DNA from: ZC4RG30 sp963726085
GTDB taxonomy: Bacteria > Pseudomonadota > Gammaproteobacteria > Steroidobacterales > Steroidobacteraceae
Length of the DNA: 64,000 nt
Direction of reading: 5' to 3'
Assembly (NCBI GenBank): GCA_963726085.1
Contig: CAVSAR010000003.1
Location: 124,001 to 188,000 of the forward strand
Shown here: one piece after another, positions 41,497 through 49,205 of the stretch
Position numbering within the stretch: the first letter of the stretch is position 1
How the letters are laid out: each line of letters begins with the position of its first letter
Notes under the pieces: model-generated
What the model was told of the DNA's origin: nothing
Seen by the model: the letters and a program-made list of their open reading frames with translations, nothing else
Database searches by the model: none
Made by a program: the position numbers and the translations under genes

Positions 41497-41502
41497 TATA
41501 GT
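41497..41502 (+). promoter_or_regulatory. -10 element of uvrA
   Basis: TATAGT lies 24 bases before the uvrA ATG. No good LexA box (CTGT-N8-ACAG) is visible between ssb and uvrA, so SOS control is not supported by sequence. Confidence 0.4.
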
Positions 41503-41526
41503 AATCGTTTTCCCAACGCTCGCTCG

Positions 41527-44374
41527 ATGCCTCCAATGGATTTCATTCGCGTCCGCGGTGCCCGCACCCACAACCTGCGCAGCATCGATGTCGACCTGCC
41601 GCGCAACCGGCTGATCGTGATCACCGGCCTGTCCGGATCGGGCAAGTCCTCCCTGGCTTTTGACACCCTGTATGCCGAGGGCCAGCGCCGCTACGTGGAG
41701 TCCCTCTCCGCGTACGCCCGCCAGTTCCTGTCCATGATGGACAAGCCCGACGTGGACAGCATCGAAGGCCTGTCGCCGGCAATCTCGATCGAGCAGAAGG
41801 CCACCTCGCACAATCCGCGCTCCACCGTGGGGACGGTGACCGAGATCCACGACTACCTGCGGCTGTTGTATGCGCGGTCCGGCATTCCGCGCTGTCCCGA
41901 GCACGGGGTGGATCTGACCGCCTACACCGTCAGCCAGATGGTCGACCAGGTCCTGAAGCTGCCCGAGGGGGAAAGCTGCCTGCTGCTGGCGCCGCTGGTG
42001 GCCGCGCGCAAGGGCGAGCACCACGAGGTGCTGGCCGATCTCACGGCCCAGGGGTTCGTGCGCGTGCGCATCGACGGCACCACTTACGAGATCGATGCCG
42101 CCCCGGAGCTGGACCCCAAGCGCAAGCACGACATCGAGGCGGTGGTCGACCGGTTCAAGGTGCGGCCCGATATTGCGCAGCGCCTTGCAGAGTCGTTTGA
42201 GACGGCACTGCGACTAGGCAATGGCGTTGCCCGGCTGGCGCTGGCGCATGGCACGCGCGAGGAGACCACCTTCTCCAGCAAGCATGCCTGCCCGGTATGC
42301 GGCTACAGCGTGGGGGAAATGGAACCCAAGCTGTTTTCATTCAATAGCCCCACCGGCGCCTGCCCCAGCTGCGATGGGCTCGGGTTCCAGGAATTCTTCG
42401 ACCCGCAGCGGGTCGTGACGCATCCGCAGCTGTCGTTGGCCGGTGGCGCGATCCGCGGCTGGGATCGACGCAATGCCTACTATTTCCAGATGATCCGCGC
42501 GCTGGCCGCGCACGCCAAATTCGATATCGAGGTGCCCTGGTCGAACCTTGCCGGCGCCGGTGCAATCCATGGTGCTGCACGGCAGCGGCACCACTGCCAT
42601 CGAGTTCAAGTACACCGACTCGCGCGGCCGCGCGGCCAAACGCGCGCATCCGTTCGAAGGAATCATCCCGAACCTGGAACGCCGCTACCGCGAAACCGAG
42701 TCCGTGACCGTGCGCGATGAGCTGGGCAAGTATCGCGGCACGCGCCGCTGTCCGGAGTGCGACGGCGCGCGGCTCAACGTGACCGCCCGCAATGTATTTG
42801 TTGGCGGCCGCAGCCTGCCGGAGATTTCCCGGCTCAGCGTGGCCGATGCCATGCAGCTGTACAGCGAGCTGTCGATCACCGGTTGGCGCGGGGAGATTGC
42901 TGCTCGCATCGTCAAGGAGGTCGCCGACCGCCTGCGCTTCCTGGTGGATGTGGGCCTGGATTACCTGACGCTGGACCGCAGCGCCGAGACGCTATCCGGC
43001 GGCGAAGCACAGCGCATACGCCTTGCCAGCCAGGTCGGATCGGGCCTCACCGGCGTGTTGTACATCCTGGATGAACCCTCCATTGGCCTGCACCAGCGCG
43101 ACAACCAGCGCCTGCTGGTCACGCTGCAGCGCCTGCGCGACCTGGGCAACACCGTGATTGTCGTGGAGCACGACCAGGAGGCGATTCTTGCGGCCGAGTA
43201 CGTGCTGGACCTGGGACCCGGCGCCGGCGTGCATGGCGGGGAGGTGGTGGCCACTGGCACGCCCGCCGAGGTGCGCGACAATCCGGCATCCCTGACCGGT
43301 GGGTACCTGTCGGGCAGGCTGTCCATACCAGTGCCAGCCACGCGCGTCGCGCGCGATGCGCGTCGCGAGATCCGCCTGGTCGGGGCCACCGGCAACAACC
43401 TCAAGTCCGTGAACGCGGCGTTTCCCATTGGCCTGTTCACCTGCGTGACCGGCGTGTCCGGTTCCGGCAAGTCCACGCTGGTCAATGACACGTTGTATGC
43501 CGCGACGTCGTTGCATCTTGGCCTGACCGGTCACGAACCGCCGAAGGTCGAGGAAGTTGCCGGGCTGGAGCACATCGATCGGGTGATTGACATCGACCAA
43601 AGCCCCATCGGCCGCACACCGCGCTCCAATCCGGCTACCTACACCGGCCTGTTCGCGCCACTGCGCGAGTTGTTCGCGCAGGTACCGGAGGCACGCAGTC
43701 GCGGCTACGACCCGGGCAGATTCAGTTTCAACGTCAAGGGCGGGCGCTGCGAAGCCTGCCAGGGCGACGGCGTCATTCGCGTCGAGATGCATTTCCTGCC
43801 GGATGTGTATGTGCCCTGCGATGTGTGCAAGGGCCAGCGCTACAACCGCGAGACCCTGGAGATCCGCTATCGCGGCAAGAGCATCCACGACGTGCTGGAG
43901 ATGACCATCGAGGATGCGCTGGCATTCTTTGCTGCCGTGCCGATGGTGGCCTCGAAGCTGCAGACCCTGCAGGACGTCGGGCTCTCCTACGTGCGCCTGG
44001 GCCAGAACGCGACGACCCTTTCAGGTGGCGAGGCGCAGCGCGTGAAACTGGCGCGCGAGCTGGCCAAGCGTGCCACCGGACGCACGCTGTACATCCTCGA
44101 CGAACCGACCACCGGCCTGCACTTCCACGATGTGGCGCAGCTGCTGCGCGTACTGCATCGCCTGCGCGACGAGGGCAACACCATTGTCGTCATCGAACAC
44201 AACCTGGACGTGATCAAGACGGCCGACTGGATCATCGACTTAGGTCCCGGCGGTGGCGCGCATGGCGGCAATGTCCTTGTCAGCGGCACGCCGGAGCAGG
44301 TGGCCAAATCCAAGTCATCGGAAACCGCACGATTCCTCGCGCCGCTGCTCAAGCGCCGGCCGCCGGACCTCTAG
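41527..44374 (+). CDS. uvrA: Excinuclease ABC subunit A (frameshifted in this assembly)
   Basis: A ~948-residue UvrA, the damage-recognition ATPase of nucleotide excision repair. The first half holds Walker A GLSGSGKSSLAF and a zinc module (CPVCGYS, CPSCDG). The second holds GVSGSGKSTL, the CEACQGDG zinc finger, two ABC signatures (LSGGEAQR) and Walker B LYILDEPTTGLH. The frame breaks at 42548-42549: removing one T gives PWSNLPAPVQSMVLHGSG, an exact family match, so an assembly error is likely. ATG at 41536 is an alternative start. Confidence 0.95.
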
Positions 44375-44380
44375 CGCCGC

Positions 44381-44893
44381 TTAGGTGCGCACGACGGCGG
44401 CGCCGGAGCGAAAGATCTGGTGCACCTCGCCGTTGGCCACGCGCTCCTGGTAATCACCCTTAGTGTATTGCGCGATCACGGTGCGCCAAAACGCCACCGC
44501 TGCCGGATTGCGCGAGTATTCGATGACCTCCCAGCGGCCGGCGAACCGGTCGAGGATCAGCCGCACCGCGCCCTGGCCAACCCCGCGCCGACGCGCGCCA
44601 CGCGCGACGAAAAAATCCGCCATGCGGTAATCGGCGGTGCGGGAGGCATGCGTCTGGCGCGTGACCAGCGCAAACCCGGCCGGATTCATGGATTCGAGGA
44701 TGGTAAGCAGCTGTGCGCCGGGATCGCCATACCAGCGCTGCAACTGGTCGGGCTCGCGGTGGCCGACCTCGCCCAGCGCGGGAAACACGCCGGTGTTGAG
44801 CAACCCCAGATCGTCAAGGTAATCGCGATACACGCGCTCAATCCACACCCGATCACTGCGGTGATCGCGTGCGTCGCGCAGGCTCACAGCCAT
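44381..44893 (-). CDS. GNAT-family N-acetyltransferase
   Basis: A 170-residue GNAT fold. The acetyl-CoA pyrophosphate loop is RRRGVGQGAVRLIL (~95-110), preceded by the MADFFVARGA strand and followed by EVIEYSRNPAAVAFWRTVI, typical of motif B. The substrate cannot be read from sequence. It is convergent with uvrA (6 bases apart) and lies just downstream of the terminator of the Ala/Pro-rich lipoprotein, so it probably has its own promoter. Confidence 0.8.
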   Translation of the reverse strand: MAVSLRDARDHRSDRVWIERVYRDYLDDLGLLNTGVFPALGEVGHREPDQLQRWYGDPGAQLLTILESMNPAGFALVTRQTHASRTADYRMADFFVARGARRRGVGQGAVRLILDRFAGRWEVIEYSRNPAAVAFWRTVIAQYTKGDYQERVANGEVHQIFRSGAAVVRT

Positions 44894-44913
44894 TGGTAAC
44901 TGGGTTTCGCGAG

Positions 44914-44955
44914 CAAAAAAAGCCCGGAAAGGCCGTGCGCCTCGCCGGGCTTTCT
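44914..44955 (-). terminator. Terminator of the Ala/Pro-rich lipoprotein gene
   Basis: A 9-bp stem (44919-44927 with 44945-44953) with a 17-base loop. On the minus strand it is followed by seven T residues (44921-44915), a good intrinsic terminator for the gene ending at 44997. Confidence 0.7.
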
Positions 44956-44996
44956 CTCACCTGGCGCCACGCCGGGTGATTGCCAAAGAAATCCTT

Positions 44997-45224
44997 TTAC
45001 TTGGCAGCGGCCGGAGCAGCAGGGGCGTCGGCAGCAGGAGCAGCGGCAGGAGCAGCGGCGTCGGCAGCCGGCGCAGCAGCAGGTGCAGCGGCGTCAGCAG
45101 CCGGAGCAGCAGCAGGTGCGGCAGCAGGAGCAGCAGCCTCAACCGCAGGCGCCTCTTCCTTCTTGGCGCAAGCAGCCAGGGCCAGCGCAATGGCGACGGC
45201 GCTGATAGCAAGTTTCATGTTCAT
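44997..45224 (-). CDS. Small Ala/Pro-rich repeat lipoprotein
   Basis: A 75-residue predicted lipoprotein. The signal (~1-21) ends in LALAAC, then AKKEEAPAVE. The rest is a low-complexity AAAPAAAPAAD-type repeat (11 residues, about three copies) ending in PAAK. With only Ala, Pro, Asp and a few charges it is likely extended and disordered, like an envelope spacer or Lpp-like abundant lipoprotein. Function is unknown. It has its own promoter, an intrinsic terminator in its leader, and a strong terminator after it. Confidence 0.7.
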   Translation of the reverse strand: MNMKLAISAVAIALALAACAKKEEAPAVEAAAPAAAPAAAPAADAAAPAAAPAADAAAPAAAPAADAPAAPAAAK

Positions 45225-45280
45225 CAAGAGATACCCCGAGAGAGTGGAATGAAAGACATCTGAGACCCAAGACACCATGC

Positions 45281-45303
45281 AAAAAGAGGCACCGAAGTGC
45301 CCC
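45281..45303 (-). terminator. Intrinsic terminator inside the leader of the lipoprotein gene
   Basis: On the minus strand a 7-bp stem (45303-45297 with 45292-45286, one G-U) with a TTCG tetraloop is followed by five T residues (45285-45281). It lies ~57 bases before the lipoprotein ATG and ~16 bases after the predicted start of transcription. Confidence 0.65.
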
Positions 45304-45325
45304 TATTCACTGCGTCTCTGATTTG

Positions 45326-45353
45326 ATTCTAGCGGCTTTGTGACCGCATTCAA
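45326..45353 (-). promoter_or_regulatory. Promoter of the lipoprotein leader
   Basis: On the minus strand TTGAAT (45353-45348), a 16-base spacer and TAGAAT (45331-45326) make a plausible sigma70 promoter. Transcription would start near 45319, just before the leader terminator. Confidence 0.5.
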
Positions 45354-45457
45354 GACAATAGTGGTGACCAGTTACTTGCCGTCGCTGTTTGACGACATGC
45401 GCTGCATCGTCGAGCACTGGCTGGCACAATCCACCGGCTGGACTGCATCGGACGCCC

Positions 45458-46783
45458 ATGACACTCACGCCAAACATCGATTCCCAATTCACCGCGCACC
45501 TGGATCGCATCCATAACGCCATCGCGCGGTCCATGCAGGAGCTGGGCACGGACGCGCTGGTGATCCATGCCGGGCTTGAGCACCTGGCCTTCCTCGACGA
45601 TCAGCCCTACCCGTATAAACCCAATCCTTGGTTTGTCTGGCTGGCACCTGTGCTGCGCGCACCGGGTAGTTTGATCCTCTGGAGATACAATAAGAAGCCT
45701 ATCCTCTATTTTGTATCTCCAGAGGACTATTGGCATGCGCCACCGGCGATTCCGGATGATCCGTGGACACTGCAATTTGATCTGCAGGCGGTACCGGACC
45801 CGCAGTCGGCACTGGCGGCGCTGCCAGCGGGCGGCGAGCGGGTTTGCTGGATAGGCGAGCCCGCACCGCCGCATCCGCAGTGGCTGCGCAACCCCGCCAC
45901 GGTTTTGCTGCAGCTCGAGCAGCTGCGTTGCCGGAAATCCCCTTATGAAGTGGGACGCCTCATGGAAGCCACGGTCCTGGGCGCTGCGGGGCACCTTGCG
46001 GCAGAGCAGGCGTTTCGCGCAGGCGGCAGTGAGCTTGAAATCCATCTGGCCTTCCTGGCCGCCAGCCGCCAGTGCGAGGCGGACCTGCCCTACGGCAACA
46101 TCGTCGCGTTGAACGAGCACGCGGCGACGCTGCACTACCAACTGCGTGCGCCGGACCGGCCAGCGCAGCGTCACTCGCTGCTGATCGACGCCGGGGCCAA
46201 CAGTCGCGGCTACGCCAGCGACATCACCCGCACCCATGCCGCAGCGCCAGGGCTGTTCGCAACGTTGGTGGACGCCATGCATGCACTGCAGCAGCAGCTG
46301 TGTGCGCGCGTCAAGCCGGGAGTGGACTGGCGGGATTTGCACTTGTCTGCCCATCAGCTCGTCGCACAGCTGCTAGGCGATGCCGGCGTGCTGCGCATCG
46401 CCGCGGAAGATGCAGTCGCGCAGGGCATTTCATCAGCATTCCTGCCGCATGGCCTGGGCCACCTGCTGGGACTGCAGGTACATGATGTCGGGGGTTTTCG
46501 CGCTGGCGCGCATTCACCGCCCATTGCGCGACCGGCAGGTCACGACTCGCTGCGTCTGACGCGCCGCCTGGAAGAGGACATGGTGGTGACCGTGGAGCCG
46601 GGAATCTACTTCATTGATAGCCTGCTGCAGCCCCTACGCACTGGCCCGCATGCGCGACACGTGGATTGGTCATTGGTCGAAACGCTGCGTCCCTGCGGTG
46701 GCATTCGCATCGAGGATGACGTGCTGGTCACAGCCACCGGGCACGAGAACCTCACGCGCGCGGCCTTCAACGCCGCGCGCTGA
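45458..46783 (+). CDS. pepQ: Xaa-Pro dipeptidase (prolidase)
   Basis: A 441-residue M24 prolidase cleaving Xaa-Pro dipeptides. Metal ligands are in LLIDAGANSRGYASDITRTHA (two Asp), HGLGHLLGLQVHDVG (His), TVEPGIYFI (Glu) and GGIRIEDDVLV (Glu). The N-terminal domain segment KPILYFVSPEDYWH aligns with E. coli PepQ. Start ATG at 45458 gives MTLTPNIDSQF; no clear Shine-Dalgarno is seen. A perfect 16-bp inverted repeat (45675-45726) lies inside the coding sequence. Confidence 0.93.
   Translation: MTLTPNIDSQFTAHLDRIHNAIARSMQELGTDALVIHAGLEHLAFLDDQPYPYKPNPWFVWLAPVLRAPGSLILWRYNKKPILYFVSPEDYWHAPPAIPDDPWTLQFDLQAVPDPQSALAALPAGGERVCWIGEPAPPHPQWLRNPATVLLQLEQLRCRKSPYEVGRLMEATVLGAAGHLAAEQAFRAGGSELEIHLAFLAASRQCEADLPYGNIVALNEHAATLHYQLRAPDRPAQRHSLLIDAGANSRGYASDITRTHAAAPGLFATLVDAMHALQQQLCARVKPGVDWRDLHLSAHQLVAQLLGDAGVLRIAAEDAVAQGISSAFLPHGLGHLLGLQVHDVGGFRAGAHSPPIARPAGHDSLRLTRRLEEDMVVTVEPGIYFIDSLLQPLRTGPHARHVDWSLVETLRPCGGIRIEDDVLVTATGHENLTRAAFNAAR
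45675..45726. repeat. Perfect 16-bp inverted repeat within pepQ
   Basis: Arms 45675-45690 and 45711-45726 are exact reverse complements separated by 20 bases. The arms are A/T-richer than their surroundings. The coding frame is intact through the repeat and matches prolidases. No T-run follows on either strand. Confidence 0.9.
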
Positions 46784-46791
46784 CCCCGGCG

Positions 46792-47181
46792 TTACCTCTT
46801 CAGCAGGTCGCGAATCTCTGCCAGCAGCACTTCGCTGCGCGGCGGCGGCGGAGCCACCGCGGGCACCGCGGGAGTCTTGAGCTTGTTGATTGCCTTGATG
46901 GCCATGAACAGGCAAAAGGCGATGATGAGGAAATCCAGCACCGTCTCCAGGAACGCGCCGTACTTGATCAGTACCGGCATGCCTTTGGGTGTCTCGCCGA
47001 TTTGCCAGGCCAGGTCGGAGAAGTTGACGCCCGACAGCATCATGCCCAGTGGCGGCATGACCACGTTCTCGACGAAGCCCGAGACAATCTTGCCAAAGGC
47101 CGCGCCGATGATGACGCCAACGGCCATGTCGACGACATTGCCCTTCATCGCAAATTCTTTGAATTCTGAGGCCAGGCTCAT
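46792..47181 (-). CDS. mscL: Large-conductance mechanosensitive channel
   Basis: A 129-residue MscL, the pentameric channel released by hypo-osmotic shock. The N-terminal amphipathic helix and TM1 (FAMKGNVVDMAVGVIIGAAFGKIV), the periplasmic loop, TM2 (ETVLDFLIIAFCLFMAIKAIN) and the C-terminal helix (SEVLLAEIRDLLKR) are all present. A GGGAG Shine-Dalgarno precedes the ATG. It is divergent from the TauD-like pseudogene and 8 bases from the convergent pepQ. Confidence 0.96.
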   Translation of the reverse strand: MSLASEFKEFAMKGNVVDMAVGVIIGAAFGKIVSGFVENVVMPPLGMMLSGVNFSDLAWQIGETPKGMPVLIKYGAFLETVLDFLIIAFCLFMAIKAINKLKTPAVPAVAPPPPRSEVLLAEIRDLLKR

Positions 47182-47259
47182 GGCGATCTCCCTTCTGATT
47201 TGCCGTGGTGCAGGCTATGCCACTGGCGCCTGCGACTGCAAGCCGCGTACGATTAATGC

Positions 47260-48191
47260 ATGTTCCTGCATCCCCATGGCAAATTCGACAACCACGCCAG
47301 CAAGTACCTGCACATCGAGGCGCTGCCGCTGGCCGCGGCCATGGGGGCCGAGATCCGGGGCGTGAATATCCCCCAGATAACTGACGCCCAGTTCGAGGAA
47401 GTCCGGCACGCGCTGTTCCGGCACAAGATGATCTATTTCCGGGGCCAGCAGCTCGGCCACGCCGAACAGCGAGGCCTTCAGCCTGCGCTTCGGACCGTTC
47501 GCCGAGGACGCCTACACCGAGGGCGTGCCCGGGCCATCGCAAGGTCCAGCCGCTGATCAAGGAAGCCGATGACCGCTCGGCGCATGGTGTTCGGGCGGGG
47601 CTGGCATACCGACTCGCCGTTCCTTGCCGGAGCCCCCAGCCATCACCATGCTGCGCTCGGTCCAGATGCCGCCTTACGGCGGCGACACCACCTGGGCCAA
47701 TTCGGCGCTGGCCTACGCCATGCTGAGCGACCGCATGCGCGAGACTGATTCGCGGACTGAAGGTGCATTTCTCGATGCGCGACGTGCTGGCCTCGGCGCA
47801 GGCCAATGTCGAGCAGCGCGACAGCCCGATCGGCCAGCTTGCGGCCACCCGCGCCGCGGCGTCCAGCTGCCCGAGGCAATCGCTGCGCAAGGTGCGCGGC
47901 AACTGCCATCCCCTGGTGCGCACCCACCCGGTCACCGGCGAGAAGGCGCTGTATGTCGATCGCTCCTATGGCATCGGCATCGAGGGCATGGACGACGACG
48001 AATCCGCGCCGTTGCTCAAGTCGCTGGTGGACCATCTGACGCAGCCGGCATTCACCTGCCGGCTGCGCTGGGAGCCGGGGATGGTGACGTTGTGGGACAA
48101 CCGCCTGTGCGTGCACCAGGCCTTCAACGACTACGACGGGTTTCGGCGCGAGATGTATCGCACCACGCTGGCGGGCGAAAGGCCGCGCTGA
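47260..48191 (+). pseudogene. TauD/TfdA-family Fe(II)/2-oxoglutarate dioxygenase, multiply frameshifted
   Basis: Joined across frames, this is a ~300-residue TauD-like dioxygenase. The iron motif HTDSPF follows MVFGRGW, the 2-oxoglutarate region is YGGDTTWANSALAY, and the distal His is in DNRLCVHQAFNDYDGFRREMYRTTLAGERP. The reading frame changes at about 47470, 47534, 47583, 47615 and 47752, each repaired by removing one base; two more shifts are likely near 47850-47895. Conserved residues are otherwise intact and there are no independent stops. A locally poor assembly is as likely as real decay. A TACGAT hexamer ends 6 bases before the ATG. Confidence 0.8.
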
Positions 48192-48298
48192 TCGAGTGTG
48201 AAAGGCACTGTTGCCGCCGGACGTCGCCTGGCCGTCACTTTACTGCCACGTCTCTGCTCTAGTATCTGCGGCACCCAGATCACGGTGCCGGTGTCGAC

Positions 48299-49072
48299 AT
48301 GAACTTTTGGCTGCACAGCTGGACCCTTTGCGGCGGAGTCATGACCCTGTCGCTGTTGTCGCTTGACTCTGCAGCGGACCCCACCCCGCGCGACCAGCTG
48401 CGCACAATCGTTCAACATCAATGTGTGCCGCACTGGCTTGCCGCCGGTGATCCTAGACCCTGCCTCCGAGTTCAGTTGCCAGGCGATGATCCGGCCGCCG
48501 ATGGGTTTGCGATCCTGGCGGATCGGAAAGGTGGCGCACACCTGCTATTGATTCCGACGCGCACCATCAGTGGCATCGAGAGCCCGGCGGCGCTGGCACC
48601 CGGTACGTGGAACTACTTCGACGCCGCATGGCAGGCCCGTGACGTGCTGGAGGCCGTAGCCGGACGCCCACTGGCGCGCAACGCCATTGGCATGGCCATC
48701 AATCAGATTCGCGCCCGCAGTCAGGATCAACTGCATATTCATTTGAGCTGCCTGGGCAAGCCAATATTCGATGCGCTGCAGGTCGAAGCGGAGCGCATCG
48801 GACCGACTTGGGCACCCTTGTCCATTGGGGCCTGGAACTATCACGCCATACGGATTGCTGGCTCGACACTGGGCCCGGCCAATCCGATTGGGCAGCTGGC
48901 CGACCTGCTGATGAGCGCCCCGCAGCTCATGGGCGAGTTCACCATGCTGGTTGCAGGCATGCAGTTCACGGACGGTCCGGGTTTTATCCTGCTCGCCGGA
49001 ACATCGGTCCCTGGCGCCGAATTGCTCCTGGACTCCACCTGTGCCGTCACCGGAAGTGCCAGCGGCAAATGA
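48299..49072 (+). CDS. cdh: CDP-diacylglycerol pyrophosphatase
   Basis: A 257-residue protein matching E. coli Cdh, which hydrolyses CDP-diacylglycerol to CMP and phosphatidate. The HIT-like catalytic motif QLHIHLSC (H146, H148) is present, as are LLLIPTRTISGIESPA, NYFDAAWQARDVLEAVAG and NAIGMAINQIRARSQDQ. A hydrophobic N-terminal segment (~5-26) is a probable signal or anchor. TAGTAT (48260-48265) and a 6-bp hairpin (48270-48289) lie in the short upstream region. It is unrelated to its neighbours and probably accessory. Confidence 0.87.
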   Translation: MNFWLHSWTLCGGVMTLSLLSLDSAADPTPRDQLRTIVQHQCVPHWLAAGDPRPCLRVQLPGDDPAADGFAILADRKGGAHLLLIPTRTISGIESPAALAPGTWNYFDAAWQARDVLEAVAGRPLARNAIGMAINQIRARSQDQLHIHLSCLGKPIFDALQVEAERIGPTWAPLSIGAWNYHAIRIAGSTLGPANPIGQLADLLMSAPQLMGEFTMLVAGMQFTDGPGFILLAGTSVPGAELLLDSTCAVTGSASGK

Positions 49073-49205
49073 AATCTATACATTACGTCGTACCCAGATC
49101 AACGGTAGATTCTAGGTGGGCCGCATCGTCATTTCCGCCACACGAGATTGGAACGATCCTGACCGGAGCCAGTTGCCGTACGGGCGCGCGAATTTCCGCA
49201 TCAGG

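Noticed and set aside
41351..41526. LexA (SOS) box between ssb and uvrA
   Set aside because: CTGT occurs at 41475 but is not followed by ACAG at the right distance, and no other close match is present.
42548..44374. A separate short UvrA paralogue starting inside uvrA
   Set aside because: It is the natural continuation of the upstream frame after removing one T; domains are complementary, not duplicated.
44997..45150. Short repeats resembling a CRISPR or VNTR array
   Set aside because: The repeats are in-frame Ala/Pro codons of a lipoprotein, with no spacers of constant length and no cas genes nearby.
49073..49205. Gene between cdh and the M3 peptidase
   Set aside because: The 133-base interval holds only a short frame without Shine-Dalgarno or similarity; no terminator stem is evident either.
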